Below, in pieces: positions 17,632-26,489 of a stretch of DNA of 64,000 nt. The stretch is from JACNIZ01 sp964344765 (GTDB lineage: Bacteria > Planctomycetota > UBA1135): positions 30,029 through 94,028 of the forward strand of contig CAYFOM010000015.1 of assembly GCA_964344765.1 (NCBI GenBank), given 5' to 3'. Position 1 is the stretch's first letter. The number at the start of each line of letters is the position of its first letter. Position numbers and translations under genes: made by a program. The notes below the pieces were generated by a model. The model searched no databases. It was not told the DNA's origin and saw only the letters and a list, made by a program, of their open reading frames with translations.

Positions 17632-18078
17632 TTAGGCGATCACGCTGGCTTCCCCGCCAGCAGCTTCAATCTTGGCTTTGGCGCTGGCCGAAAACTTGTG
17701 AGCCTTGATAGTCAGCTTCTTTTCAAGTTCACCGTTGCCCAGAACCTTGAGCATGTCGCCAGTGCGACGAGCTAAACCGTTATCCAACACCATTTCCAAG
17801 GTCACCTCAACGCCTTCATCAAAGATGTTCAGCGCATCCAGGTTGACCAAGGTGTAGTGCTTCTTGAAGCGGTGGTTGGTGAAACCACGCTTGGGAATGC
17901 GGCGGTACAGAGGCATCTGACCACCTTCAAAACCCAGACGAGGATGGTCACCTGAACGCGAGCGCTGACCCTTGTGGCCACGACCCGCGGTCTTACCAGT
18001 ACCGGAGGCAGATCCACGACCAACCCGCTTGCGCGGCTTGTGCTTGAATCCTTTCGAAGTTACGTCGTGAATTTGCAT
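17632..18078 (-). CDS. rplO: 50S ribosomal protein L15
   Basis: 148 residues beginning with a basic region (HKPRKRVGRGSASGTGKTAGRGHKGQRSRSG, of which GRGSASGTGKT and GHKGQRSR are diagnostic) and continuing with FEGGQMPLYRRIPKRGF. Its ATG overlaps the rpsE stop (TAATG). Normally rpmD (L30) lies between rpsE and rplO; there is no space for it here. Confidence 0.97.
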   Translation of the reverse strand: MQIHDVTSKGFKHKPRKRVGRGSASGTGKTAGRGHKGQRSRSGDHPRLGFEGGQMPLYRRIPKRGFTNHRFKKHYTLVNLDALNIFDEGVEVTLEMVLDNGLARRTGDMLKVLGNGELEKKLTIKAHKFSASAKAKIEAAGGEASVIA

Positions 18079-18590
18079 TAGGCTTCCACTCCGCGCAGCT
18101 TGTCGATTTCTTCTTTGGTCCGCAACTGAGCCAAGCCATCCATGGTGGCTTTGACCAAGTTCATCGGGTTAGTAGAACCGAAAGACTTGGACAGTACGTC
18201 CTTGACTCCGGCGAGCTCGAGCACGGCGCGAACCGTGCCGCCAGCGATAATGCCCGTACCAGGTGCAGCCGGGATCAGGCGCACGTGGGAGGAGCAGTAG
18301 CGACCTTCCACTTCATGCGGAATGGAAGTGCCGACGATGGGAACGCGGATCAGGTGCTTGCGGCCATCTTTGAAAGCCTTCTGCATAGCAGCCGGAATTT
18401 CCTTGGCCTTGCCGAAACCATAACCGACGACACCATCTTGGTTGCCGACGACGGTTAGTGCGGAGAAGGCGAAACGACGTCCACCCTTCACCACCTTTGC
18501 CGAGCGGTTGACCTTAACCCGTTCCTCTTTGAGTTCACCAAGGGCTTCTGCCTCGGTGCGATCCAGGAACTCGTAGTTTTGCTTGCTCAT
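18078..18590 (-). CDS. rpsE: 30S ribosomal protein S5
   Basis: A decoding-accuracy protein of 170 residues, with VNRSAKVVKGGRRFAFSAL, the DGVVGYGFGKAKEIPAAM loop and AAPGTGIIAGG, all family blocks. It overlaps rplO by one base and is 17 bases after rplR. Confidence 0.97.
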   Translation of the reverse strand: MSKQNYEFLDRTEAEALGELKEERVKVNRSAKVVKGGRRFAFSALTVVGNQDGVVGYGFGKAKEIPAAMQKAFKDGRKHLIRVPIVGTSIPHEVEGRYCSSHVRLIPAAPGTGIIAGGTVRAVLELAGVKDVLSKSFGSTNPMNLVKATMDGLAQLRTKEEIDKLRGVEA

Positions 18591-18607
18591 GATTCTTTGC
18601 CTCGTTC

Positions 18608-18982
18608 CTAGAACTTCAAACCGGCTTCACGGGCTTGGTCGGCTAGGGCTTTCACCCGGCCGTGGTAGTTGTAGTAGCCGCGGTCGAAAGCAACTTCTTC
18701 GACGCCAGCTTCTTTGCAACGACCTGCGATCACAGTGCCGATGACCTGAGCTTTCTCCATCTTGGTCTTGCCGGCCAACTCGTCCTGCAACCCTTTTTCG
18801 GTGCTGCTGGCATAGGCCAATGTGCGACCCTGCAGATCGTCAATCAACTGCACGGAGATGTGCTTGGCGCTGCGGTAAATGCTCAGACGCGGACGATCCG
18901 AGCTGGCGCGCAGGCGACGACGAATGCCCATTTGCTTGCGCACGCGCCGCTTCCACTTTTTCTTTTGCTGAAGATGGTCCAT
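18608..18982 (-). CDS. rplR: 50S ribosomal protein L18
   Basis: Binds 5S rRNA. The 124 residues have a basic N-terminus (KKKWKRRVRKQMGIRRRL), the RLSIYRSAKHISVQLIDD core and a C-terminal FDRGYYNYHGRVKALADQAREAG. Spc operon order is conserved. Confidence 0.96.
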   Translation of the reverse strand: MDHLQQKKKWKRRVRKQMGIRRRLRASSDRPRLSIYRSAKHISVQLIDDLQGRTLAYASSTEKGLQDELAGKTKMEKAQVIGTVIAGRCKEAGVEEVAFDRGYYNYHGRVKALADQAREAGLKF

Positions 18983-18997
18983 TTTCCTACCTCAGTT

Positions 18998-19540
18998 CTA
19001 TGCCAGAGCCTTGCCAGCTTTGCGGCGAACTTGCTCGCCCTTGTAACGAATGCCTTTGCCCTTGTAAGGCTCAGGCGGACGAACGCGGCGGATGTTGGCA
19101 GCGAATTGACCAACAGCCTGCTTGTCGATGCCGGAGACAACGATGTCCGTTGCGCTCGGGCATTCCACAGAGACGCCTTCCGGCGGCATGCATTCCACTA
19201 AGTGGCAGAAACCAATCTGCATCTCGATGCCGTTGCCTTTCTGCTTGCAGTTCCAACCAACGCCGTGGATTTCCAAAGCCTTGGTATAGCCTTCGGTCAC
19301 ACCGACGACCATGTTCTGGACGTGAGCGCGAACCAAGCCATGCAACGCAGCACCAGTTTTTGCCGAGCCGGCGCCGGAACGCTTGATGACAACCGTGTTG
19401 TCTTCTTGCTCAACTGCAACCTCAGGGAACAGCGGGAAGGTCAATTGACCTTTAGGGCCCTTTACGGTGATTTCGGAAGCAGTGTTGCTGACTTCCACAC
19501 CGGCCGGGATCTGAACGGGAGTCTTACCGATACGTGACAT
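18998..19540 (-). CDS. rplF: 50S ribosomal protein L6
   Basis: 180 residues: MSRIGKTPVQIPAGVEV, TVKGPKGQL, and the C-terminal RVRPPEPYKGKGIRYKGE motif, which contacts the sarcin-ricin region. Two tandem L6 folds as usual. It follows rpsH by 12 bases. Confidence 0.97.
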   Translation of the reverse strand: MSRIGKTPVQIPAGVEVSNTASEITVKGPKGQLTFPLFPEVAVEQEDNTVVIKRSGAGSAKTGAALHGLVRAHVQNMVVGVTEGYTKALEIHGVGWNCKQKGNGIEMQIGFCHLVECMPPEGVSVECPSATDIVVSGIDKQAVGQFAANIRRVRPPEPYKGKGIRYKGEQVRRKAGKALA

Positions 19541-19552
19541 CCGATCCCCTCC

Positions 19553-19954
19553 TTAGAACACGGTGCAAAGGACCTCGCCACCCACACCGGCTTCAGCAGC
19601 TTTTACACCGCTCATCACGCCTTTGGAGGTGGTCAGAATGACTACACCCAAGCCGCGGCGAACCTGCGGCAAAGTTTTGCAGTCGGAGTAAACACGGCAG
19701 CCCGGCTTGGAGATCCGCTTAATTTCCTGAATGGCCGGCTGGTCATCCTGGTCGTAGCGCAACTGCAAACGGAGCATCGGGAAGCCATTGGCTCCATCCG
19801 TGGTTTCAATCTCGGTGAGGAAGCCTTCCTCCTTCATGACCAAGGCGATTTCGCTCTTGATCTTGGAGGACGGGACGTCCACAAATCGTTTTCTTACCTG
19901 GATGCCGTTCCGAATCCGGGTCAGCATGTCGGCGATGGGGTCGGTCATTGTCAT
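19553..19954 (-). CDS. rpsH: 30S ribosomal protein S8
   Basis: A primary 16S binder and, in E. coli, the spc operon repressor. The 133 residues include DPIADMLTRIRN, the SKIKSEIALVMKEEGF helix and a C-terminal RGLGVVILTTSKGVM block. Two ATGs (19954 and 19948) are possible starts, differing by two residues. Confidence 0.96.
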   Translation of the reverse strand: MTMTDPIADMLTRIRNGIQVRKRFVDVPSSKIKSEIALVMKEEGFLTEIETTDGANGFPMLRLQLRYDQDDQPAIQEIKRISKPGCRVYSDCKTLPQVRRGLGVVILTTSKGVMSGVKAAEAGVGGEVLCTVF

Positions 19955-19975
19955 GGCAGTTTCCTCAACAGTTGT

Positions 19976-20281
19976 TTACCACGAAGACTTGCGGACACCA
20001 GGCAGTTCACCTGCGTGGGCAAGACGACGGAAAACAAGGCGGGACACACCAAACTTTCGGTAGTAGCCTTTCGGGCGTCCAGTGATGGAGCACCGGTTAT
20101 GCAAACGCACCTTGCTCGCATCACGCGGCATGGCAGCGATTTTCTTGTAAGCAGCTTCCTTCTCTTCAAAGGAAGCGTCCTGACTCTTGATCACTTTCAA
20201 GAGTTCCGCACGGCGCTCGGCGTAACGCTCAACGAGTTCCTGGCGCTTCTTTTCGCGGTGAATGCAGCTCTTCTTCGCCAT
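19976..20281 (-). CDS. rpsN: 30S ribosomal protein S14 (zinc-less long form)
   Basis: 101 residues: a basic N-terminal helix, then RLHNRCSITGRPKGYYRKFGVSRL (diagnostic RCSITGRPKGYYRKF) and the C-terminal GELPGVRKSSW. The CxxC zinc pairs of the short form are absent, so this is the C- type. It sits between rplE and rpsH. Confidence 0.96.
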   Translation of the reverse strand: MAKKSCIHREKKRQELVERYAERRAELLKVIKSQDASFEEKEAAYKKIAAMPRDASKVRLHNRCSITGRPKGYYRKFGVSRLVFRRLAHAGELPGVRKSSW

Positions 20282-20283
20282 GA

Positions 20284-20838
20284 CTAGTTCTCCTCAGTGT
20301 TCTTGTTGCGGAACGGCATGCCGAACTTAGTCAACAGCGCCCGTCCTTCTTCGTCGGTCTTCGCCGACGTGACGATGGTGATGTTCATACCCTGGGTGAA
20401 CTCCACCTTGTCGAGGCGGATTTCCGGGAACAGGGACTGCTCGTTGAGGCCCAGGCTGTAGTTGCCGTTGCCATCAAAGTTGTCCTTCAGACCGCGGAAG
20501 TCACGAATCCGGGGAAGAGCGATTGCGATCAGACGATCCAGGAATTCGTACATGCGCTCGCGGCGGAGCGTGGTCATGCAACCAATCGGCATGCCTTCGC
20601 GCAATTTGAAACCTGCAACCGATTTGGTCGCTTTCTTAATCACGGCCTTCTGACCAGTGATCACAGTCAAGTCTTTCGCAGCGGCTTCGACGCGATGACG
20701 GTTTTCTACCGCCAGGCCGATACCCATGCTGACGACGACTTTTTTGATCTCCGGGATCTGATGAGGGTTCTCGTAAGAGAAGTCCTTCTTCAGCTCCGGG
20801 GCGATCTCGTCTTTGTACTTATCGTGTAGCCGTGCCAT
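20284..20838 (-). CDS. rplE: 50S ribosomal protein L5
   Basis: Binds 5S rRNA and contacts P-site tRNA. From MARLHDKYKDEI the protein has 184 residues, with NPHQIPEIKKVVVSMG, TGQKAVIKKATKSVAGFKLREG and the C-terminal GMNITIVTSAKTDEE. The open frame extends another 52 codons upstream through rplX; that part has no L5 similarity, so I start at 20838. Confidence 0.96.
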   Translation of the reverse strand: MARLHDKYKDEIAPELKKDFSYENPHQIPEIKKVVVSMGIGLAVENRHRVEAAAKDLTVITGQKAVIKKATKSVAGFKLREGMPIGCMTTLRRERMYEFLDRLIAIALPRIRDFRGLKDNFDGNGNYSLGLNEQSLFPEIRLDKVEFTQGMNITIVTSAKTDEEGRALLTKFGMPFRNKNTEEN

Positions 20839-20854
20839 TTCAATTACCGCCGAC

Positions 20855-21163
20855 TTAGTCAAACTTGGTTCCGCAGGGGATACCGACACGGACCTTATTT
20901 CCCTTTTCGTCGGCAATTCGAGTGCGCACGCCCTTGTTGGCCTTGTCGCTCCACAGCAACACATTCGAAATGTGCAGCGGGAACTCCCGCTCAATCGTGC
21001 CGCCTTGCGGGTTAGCCTGGGTGCGAGGCAGGTTTTTCTCGCGCAGGTTCACGCCTTCGATGATGACGCGATCCTCTTCCTTCAGCAGGTGAGTCACTTT
21101 GCCGCGCTGACCTTTGTGGTTGCCGGCGGTGACGACTACTTCATCTCCAACTTTGAGGTGCAT
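20855..21163 (-). CDS. rplX: 50S ribosomal protein L24
   Basis: An assembly initiator protein of 102 residues with the KOW motif (VGDEVVVTAGNHKGQRGKV). ATG 21163 overlaps the rplN stop (TGATG), suggesting coupling. The C-terminus includes RVGIPCGTKFD. Confidence 0.95.
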   Translation of the reverse strand: MHLKVGDEVVVTAGNHKGQRGKVTHLLKEEDRVIIEGVNLREKNLPRTQANPQGGTIEREFPLHISNVLLWSDKANKGVRTRIADEKGNKVRVGIPCGTKFD

Positions 21164-21531
21164 CACACTACCTCCTGAGCCAGGGAAACGATTTTCATGT
21201 AACGGCGCTCGCGCAATTCGCGTGCAACCGCACCAAAGATACGAGTGCCTTTCGGGTTGCCTTCGCCATCGATGATGACCAAAGCGTTGCCGTCAAAGCG
21301 CACGTAAGAACCGTCGGCACGACGGGTGCGTTGCTTGGTCCGGACGATGACGCCGCGAACCACGGTACCCTGCTTGATGGCACTACCCGGCAAAGCTTTC
21401 TTTACCGATGCCACCACTAGGTCACCAAGGCCGGCAAAGCGCCGCTTGGATCCGCCCAGTACCTTGATGCACATGACTTCTTTGGCGCCGCTGTTATCAG
21501 CGACGTTGAGTCGGGTCTGCATCTGAATCAT
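21163..21531 (-). CDS. rplN: 50S ribosomal protein L14
   Basis: 122 residues beginning MIQMQTRLNVADNSGAKEV, an almost invariant start, with GSKRRFAGLGD and the C-terminal REKRYMKI-type block (RERRYMKIVSLAQEVV). Forms intersubunit bridge B8. Confidence 0.97.
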   Translation of the reverse strand: MIQMQTRLNVADNSGAKEVMCIKVLGGSKRRFAGLGDLVVASVKKALPGSAIKQGTVVRGVIVRTKQRTRRADGSYVRFDGNALVIIDGEGNPKGTRIFGAVARELRERRYMKIVSLAQEVV

Positions 21532-21574
21532 CTTTCTGCTCCTTGATTCTGTTCAGTCTGGAAAATCCAGCAGG

Positions 21575-21859
21575 CTACGCCTTGGCTGCTTTTTCGAGGA
21601 TGCGCACCAAACGCCAACGCTTCAGCTTGCTGAGCGGGCGGGTGCCCATGATTTCAACCTTGTCCCCCATGCCGGCCTCATTGGCCTCATCGTGGACGTG
21701 GTACTTCTTCCGCTTGCGGATGATCTTGTGGTAAAGCGGGTGACGAGTCGTACGCTCGACCTGCACCACAATGGTCTTGTCTCCACGATCGGAGACAACG
21801 ACGCCTTCCATCGAACGGCGCGTGCCGCGGACTTGGGTTTCTTGGGTTTGTTCCGTCAT
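21575..21859 (-). CDS. rpsQ: 30S ribosomal protein S17
   Basis: 94 residues of an OB-fold protein: RRSMEGVVVSDRGDKTIVV, HPLYHKIIRKRKKYHVHDE and VEIMGTRPLSKLKRWRLV. The N-terminal MTEQTQETQVRGT extension is longer than in E. coli. Confidence 0.95.
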   Translation of the reverse strand: MTEQTQETQVRGTRRSMEGVVVSDRGDKTIVVQVERTTRHPLYHKIIRKRKKYHVHDEANEAGMGDKVEIMGTRPLSKLKRWRLVRILEKAAKA

Positions 21860-21894
21860 CTTCTGGTCCTCCTGTTATCGATTAAGTCCCAGGA

Positions 21895-22107
21895 TTAACG
21901 GGGCTCTTGCCCCCGAATGCCAATCTCGCGTTCGCGAAGGATGGTTTTCATGCGTGCGATGTCCTTGCGAAGGCGACCCAATTTCGCTGGATCGGTATTG
22001 CCCTCCGTAAGGCTGCGGAAACGCATCTCGAAGTATTCCTTCTCGACTTGTTCCAGGTCGAACTCGATCTCCGAGTTCTCTTTTCCGCGGACTTCCTCTG
22101 CTTTCAT
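21895..22107 (-). CDS. rpmC: 50S ribosomal protein L29
   Basis: 70 residues, two-helix L29 at the exit tunnel rim. The FRSLTEGNTDPAKLGRLRKDIARMKTILRERE region (notably RKDIARMKTILRERE) matches the family. The N-terminal part is divergent and acidic. Its position between rplP and rpsQ is standard. Confidence 0.92.
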   Translation of the reverse strand: MKAEEVRGKENSEIEFDLEQVEKEYFEMRFRSLTEGNTDPAKLGRLRKDIARMKTILREREIGIRGQEPR

Positions 22108-22121
22108 CGTTCAACTCCGAA

Positions 22122-22628
22122 TCAGATGGGTTTCCGAGTAATCATCCGGCAACGAACCGGCATTTTGTGAGCAACGCGATTGAATGCCTTCTTGGCAATA
22201 TTCGCTTCTACCCCACCGAGCTCATAGAGAACGGTGCCGGGCTTGACGACTGCGACCCAACGGTCGACGTCGCCCTTACCGTTACCCATCCGCACCTCAA
22301 GAGGCTTGGCGGTAACTGGCTTGTGCGGGAACACGCGAATCCACAGCTTTCCTTCACCTGCGGCGCGGCTTGCAGCAACACGACCGGCCTCGATCGTGCG
22401 CGAGCTCAGCCAGCACCATTCCAATGCCTGCAGGCCGTATTCCCCAAAGGAAACACGGTTGCCGCGAGTGGCCTTGGCGGTCGCATGGACCTTTTTGATG
22501 TTCGAGAAGCACTTGCGGTGCTGGTTCCGGGCAGCCGGGCCCTTGCCCATAGGCAGGCCGGACTTGTTCGAGCCTTTGATCTTACCGCGTTGGGTTTTGC
22601 GGTACTTGGTACGCTTCGGCATCAACAT
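22122..22628 (-). CDS. rplP: 50S ribosomal protein L16
   Basis: Needed for peptidyl transfer and A-site tRNA binding. It starts MLMPKRTKYRKTQRGKIKG, with an AAGGAG Shine-Dalgarno upstream of 22628, and contains RVFPHKPVTAKPLEVRMGNGKG. At 168 residues it is longer than the usual 136-144, with the excess mostly in the middle and end (FSNIKKVHATAKATRG and NRVAHKMPVRCRMITRKPI). Confidence 0.95.
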   Translation of the reverse strand: MLMPKRTKYRKTQRGKIKGSNKSGLPMGKGPAARNQHRKCFSNIKKVHATAKATRGNRVSFGEYGLQALEWCWLSSRTIEAGRVAASRAAGEGKLWIRVFPHKPVTAKPLEVRMGNGKGDVDRWVAVVKPGTVLYELGGVEANIAKKAFNRVAHKMPVRCRMITRKPI

Positions 22629-22655
22629 GGCTATTCTCCTTGCGGTGGCCTAAGC

Positions 22656-23288
22656 CTAGAACCGCATGCCCTCCCCGCAGTAGATCCATACTTTGACTCC
22701 AAGCACGCCATAGGTGGTGTGAGCTTCAGCGAAGCCGTAGTCACAACGTGCATCGAGTGTTTGCAGAGGAAGACGGCCGGTGTGCTGCTTCAGCGTGCGG
22801 CTCATTTCCTTGCCGTCAATTCGGCCGCTGACCTGAATCTTGATGCCCTTCGCACCAGCGTTCATGGTGTTCTCCATGATGCGCTTGATTTGGTGGCGCG
22901 GGGAAACACGGCGCTCGATAGCGCCGGCCAGGTTTTCAGCAACGGTGACAGCGTCGAGATCCCAGTGTCCCACCTCCTGGATGTCCAGCTTGATTTCCAT
23001 GCCGGCCAACTTCTCCAGGTCCGAAACCAGGGCGTCACGGGTGGCGTAACCACGACCGATGACTTCGCCCTTACGGGTGGCGAGGATGGTGATCGTCATG
23101 CGATCACCACGCTGTTGAATCTCAACCTTCGAGATCACGCCCTTGCGGAAGCGATCCTTAATGGTCTTGCGGATCCGGTAGTCCAGCTCCAGCTTCTTGC
23201 CGTAGTCACGGCCACGAGCGTACCAACGGGAGCGCCACGGCTCGGTGATTCCGACGCGGAAGCCAATTGGGTGAATTTTCTGTCCCAT
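22656..23288 (-). CDS. rpsC: 30S ribosomal protein S3
   Basis: A 210-residue protein at the mRNA entry site with a KH domain (RKGVISKVEIQQRGDRMTI and GRGYATRDALV) and a C-terminal S3 domain ending GVKVWIYCGE. The SGRIDGKEMSR motif is in place. Start MGQKIHPIGFRVG is canonical. Confidence 0.96.
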   Translation of the reverse strand: MGQKIHPIGFRVGITEPWRSRWYARGRDYGKKLELDYRIRKTIKDRFRKGVISKVEIQQRGDRMTITILATRKGEVIGRGYATRDALVSDLEKLAGMEIKLDIQEVGHWDLDAVTVAENLAGAIERRVSPRHQIKRIMENTMNAGAKGIKIQVSGRIDGKEMSRTLKQHTGRLPLQTLDARCDYGFAEAHTTYGVLGVKVWIYCGEGMRF

Positions 23289-23290
23289 GA

Positions 23291-23641
23291 TTAGTTCGTC
23301 TCCCGCTCGGCGACGGCAAGCTTGAGGTGAGAGGTACGACGGCGGATCGGCATCGCGCGACCCATTGCACCTGGACGGAAGCGAGCGCGACCGTGGACCA
23401 AAGGCCCTTCGTCAACGCGTGCTTCGCTAATGACCAAGTTGTTGACGTCGACCGCCTCGTTTTGGGCGGCGTTGGCAATGGCGGAAGCCAGCACCTTGTT
23501 AAAGAAGAAAGCGCCGCGAGTCTGGTTGACCCGCAGAACTTCCATGGCCCGGTTCACATCCAAGCCACGAATCAGGTTCGCGGCAAGGCGAGCCTTCTTG
23601 GCCGAAATGTGGGCGTATCGGTGTGATGCGCGGAATTCCAT
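23291..23641 (-). CDS. rplV: 50S ribosomal protein L22
   Basis: 116 residues; lines the exit tunnel through its beta-hairpin. SAKKARLAANLIRGLDV is the family block, and the hairpin end RPGAMGRAMPIRRRTSHL is normal, with no deletion of the macrolide-resistance type. Confidence 0.96.
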   Translation of the reverse strand: MEFRASHRYAHISAKKARLAANLIRGLDVNRAMEVLRVNQTRGAFFFNKVLASAIANAAQNEAVDVNNLVISEARVDEGPLVHGRARFRPGAMGRAMPIRRRTSHLKLAVAERETN

Positions 23642-23667
23642 TCTTCGTCTCCTTACCTAGGGCCTAC

Positions 23668-23928
23668 TTACTTCTTGTCGTGACCACGGAAGGTACGCGT
23701 CGGCGAGAATTCGCCCAGGCGGTGACCGACCATGTCTTCGGTGACAAAGACTTTGAGGAATTGCCGACCGTTGTGGACCATGAAGGTCATGCCAACGTAT
23801 TCCGGCGTAATGGTGCTAGCGCGGGCCCAAGTCTTGATGGGCTTGCGGTCACCCTCGGCAACAGCCTTGTCCACCTTGCGTTGCAGGCGCGGCTCGATCC
23901 AGGGTCCTTTCTTGAGGCTACGTCCCAT
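23668..23928 (-). CDS. rpsS: 30S ribosomal protein S19
   Basis: 86 residues: MGRSLKKGPWIEPRLQRKV, IKTWARASTITPEYVGMTF and the C-terminal GEFSPTRTFRGHDKK, which pairs with S13 in the head. Normal length and position. Confidence 0.97.
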   Translation of the reverse strand: MGRSLKKGPWIEPRLQRKVDKAVAEGDRKPIKTWARASTITPEYVGMTFMVHNGRQFLKVFVTEDMVGHRLGEFSPTRTFRGHDKK

Positions 23929-23968
23929 GTTTCTATTTGCGATCAGCTCGACTTATGCGGCGAACTGA

Positions 23969-24799
23969 CTACCGGCCTCCCTTCCGACGACGGACAATGA
24001 ACTTGTTAGTGGGCTTGCGGCGGTTGCGAGTCTTCTGACCCTTAGCCGGCTTACCCCAAGGCGACACCGGGTGCTTACCCATGGTGCGACCTTCACCACC
24101 ACCATGCGGGTGAGCGGCGGGGTACATCGCGACACCACGAACGTGCGGTCGCTTGCCCTTGTGACGATTCCGTCCAGCCTTACCGAGGCAGACGTTTTGG
24201 TGGTCGGAGTTGCCGACTTCACCGATGGTTGCTTTGCAGCTCACGTGCACGCGGCGCAGCTCACCACTGGGCAGAGCCAGCAATGCATAGTCGCCTTCGC
24301 GCGCGGCCAAGCGTGCCGAAGCACCAGCCGAACGAGCCATCTTGCCACCCTGCTCGGGACGCAACTCAACGTTGTGCACCGACAGGCCCAGCGGCATATC
24401 AGCCAAGCGCATCGCACAGCCGACCTTCGGCTCTGCGTCCGGGCCGGACATGACGGTTGCACCTTGCTTCAAGCCCTTCGGCCAGATGATGTAACGCTTC
24501 TCGCCATCTGCGTAGTGCAGCAGGGCGATGTAGGCGGTGCGGTTCGGGTCGTACTCGATGTGAGCAACCTTCGCCGGCACGCCATCCTTATTGCGCTTGA
24601 AGTCGATGATGCGGTAACGGCGCTTTGCTCCACCACCACGGTGGCGGGCAGTGACGGTGCCGTGGTTGTTGCGGCCGCCGGATTTCTTCAGCGGCGCAAG
24701 CAGACTCTTTTCGGGGGTCTGCCGAGTCAACTCAGCGCGATCCAAAACCGAGCCGCCGCGGCGGCCGGGAGAGGTCGGCTTGTAGTACTTAATGCCCAT
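23969..24799 (-). CDS. rplB: 50S ribosomal protein L2
   Basis: 276 residues. The C-terminal AAHPHGGGEGRTMGKHPVSPWG includes the histidine region near the peptidyl-transferase centre. SGGRNNHGTVTARHRGGGAKRRYR is the RNA-binding start. L2 is among the most conserved ribosomal proteins, and this one is intact. Confidence 0.98.
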   Translation of the reverse strand: MGIKYYKPTSPGRRGGSVLDRAELTRQTPEKSLLAPLKKSGGRNNHGTVTARHRGGGAKRRYRIIDFKRNKDGVPAKVAHIEYDPNRTAYIALLHYADGEKRYIIWPKGLKQGATVMSGPDAEPKVGCAMRLADMPLGLSVHNVELRPEQGGKMARSAGASARLAAREGDYALLALPSGELRRVHVSCKATIGEVGNSDHQNVCLGKAGRNRHKGKRPHVRGVAMYPAAHPHGGGEGRTMGKHPVSPWGKPAKGQKTRNRRKPTNKFIVRRRKGGR

Positions 24800-24816
24800 A
24801 GTTCTTGCCTCCGGAT

Positions 24817-25107
24817 CTAGAGAAGATCGATCTTGTCTCCGTCCTGGAGTTGAACCAGCGCGATCTTGCGGCTGGAAGTTCGGTAGTAGTTCGCACCGCG
24901 GCGGCGCATTTTGCCGGGCCGCACCATGGTGTTCACTTTCTTGACCTTGACCTCGAACACGGATTCAATCGCGGCCTTGATCTCGATCTTGTTGGCGCCA
25001 CCGGCAACCTCGAAACGGTAGAGGTTGAGGCGCTCGGTCTCGTCGGTCGACTTCTCAGTCAAGACCGGCTTGATCAGCACTTGGTAGTGATCGGTGAACT
25101 GAGACAT
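24817..25107 (-). CDS. rplW: 50S ribosomal protein L23
   Basis: 96 residues at the exit tunnel, the docking site for SRP and trigger factor. It has LIKPVLTEKSTDETE, then the KIEIKAAIESVFEVKVKKVNTM block. The gene is 3 bases after rplD. Confidence 0.95.
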   Translation of the reverse strand: MSQFTDHYQVLIKPVLTEKSTDETERLNLYRFEVAGGANKIEIKAAIESVFEVKVKKVNTMVRPGKMRRRGANYYRTSSRKIALVQLQDGDKIDLL

Positions 25108-25110
25108 CGC

Positions 25111-25761
25111 TTAGCCCTCCTTCTTGGTGGTTGCCTGCGGAGCACAGCGCTCAGCCAGAATTTCCAAAGCGCCAGCTTCGGCCAAGACCCACTTGTGCGC
25201 CAGCAAGTCGTAAGCGTTCGCCTCGGCGGCGGTACGCACACTGGCTTGCGGGAAATTGCGAGCCGACTTGTAGACGACATCGCTGCGCTCGGCGGTCAGG
25301 AACAACACGGTGCCTTGAGGTGCGCAATCGGCAATGACCTTGCGAATGGCCTTGGAGCTCGGAGCATCCAGGTTCAAGCCCTGCAGCTCCTTGACTTCGT
25401 TGTCCTGCAGCTTGCCCATGAAGGCACTGCGCAAGGCAACGGCGCGCTGCTTGCGCGGCAGGTAGTAGCTCCAGCGACGCGTATTGCGCGGGCCGAAGAC
25501 CGTGGCACCACCCACCCACAACGGGCTGCGGCGGTCACCGGCGCGAGCGCGGCCAGTCTTCTTCTGCTTCCAAGGCTTTTTCTTGTGGCCGGCCAATTCG
25601 GAGCGCACCTTTGTATGGGCATCGCCCTGGCGGCTGTTGGCCTGGCACTGAACGATGACTTCCTTCATCGTGCGGTAGAGCACCTTTTCACCCAGCTCGG
25701 GTGCGAACTCGCGCTCACCGGCAGAGCCTTTGGCTACATCGTAAGTTGCGACGGTAGTCAT
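25111..25761 (-). CDS. rplD: 50S ribosomal protein L4
   Basis: 216 residues with a tunnel loop (KPWKQKKTGRARAGDRRSPLW) and a C-terminal domain with the KWVLAEAGALEILAERC helix. In E. coli L4 controls the S10 operon; no obvious leader target was found here. Its start overlaps the rplC stop (TAATG). Confidence 0.95.
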   Translation of the reverse strand: MTTVATYDVAKGSAGEREFAPELGEKVLYRTMKEVIVQCQANSRQGDAHTKVRSELAGHKKKPWKQKKTGRARAGDRRSPLWVGGATVFGPRNTRRWSYYLPRKQRAVALRSAFMGKLQDNEVKELQGLNLDAPSSKAIRKVIADCAPQGTVLFLTAERSDVVYKSARNFPQASVRTAAEANAYDLLAHKWVLAEAGALEILAERCAPQATTKKEG

Positions 25762-26402
25762 TACTTGTTACCTCCGGTCTTAGCGGTTTCGATTTGAACC
25801 AAGCTGTTCGGGGCACCAGGAACACCGCCGCGGATCAACAACAAACCGCGGTCGGCATCGACGCCTTCCACGGTCAGGTTTTTCACGGTGCAACGAGCGT
25901 TGCCGTAATGCTTCGGCATGCGCACGCCTTTAAACACCCGGCTGGGCGAGGCGCACTGGCCGATGGAACCTGGCTTCCGCACGTTGTGGCTACCGTGAGT
26001 CTCCGGGCCACGACCGAAGCCGTGCGCCTTAATGGTACCGGCAAAGCCACGCCCCTTGGACTTACCACAGACGTCGACGACATCGCCGACCTCGAAGGTC
26101 TCGGCGGTAATCTCCTGACCGACTTCGAAGCCGTCAGTTGCATCGACGCGGAATTCGCGCAGCACGCGGAACGGCTTGACGCCCGCCTTTTCAGCGGCGA
26201 CCCGTTGCGGCTTGTTGACGTGCTTGTCGCGGCCCGGGATGAAACCCAGTTGCACCGCGCGGTAGCCGTCGCGCTTCTTGTCACGAATGCCCGTGACGGT
26301 GCATGGCCCCACCTCCAACACGGTGACGGGCACAACGTGGCCGTCCTCGCGGAAGATCTGGGTCATGCCCTTCTTGCGGGCGAGTATGAATTTCTTGCTC
26401 AT
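25761..26402 (-). CDS. rplC: 50S ribosomal protein L3
   Basis: 213 residues: KFILARKKGMTQIFREDGHVVPVTV at the start, KGRGFAGTIKAHGFGRGPETHGSHN and the loop PGSIGQCASPSRVFKGVRMPKHYGN near the peptidyl-transferase centre. MPKHYG replaces the MAGHMG more usual in bacteria. Confidence 0.96.
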   Translation of the reverse strand: MSKKFILARKKGMTQIFREDGHVVPVTVLEVGPCTVTGIRDKKRDGYRAVQLGFIPGRDKHVNKPQRVAAEKAGVKPFRVLREFRVDATDGFEVGQEITAETFEVGDVVDVCGKSKGRGFAGTIKAHGFGRGPETHGSHNVRKPGSIGQCASPSRVFKGVRMPKHYGNARCTVKNLTVEGVDADRGLLLIRGGVPGAPNSLVQIETAKTGGNK

Positions 26403-26489
26403 TTTCCTACCCGGTATCCAGCCGAGAAAATCGCAGAGGTCCAGCCTGGTCAGCCAGGAGCGGACTTGCGGGAGTAAGTGGCGTAAACG

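Noticed and set aside
18070..18090. A hidden small rpmD (L30) gene between rpsE and rplO
   Set aside because: The two genes overlap by one base, so there is no room.
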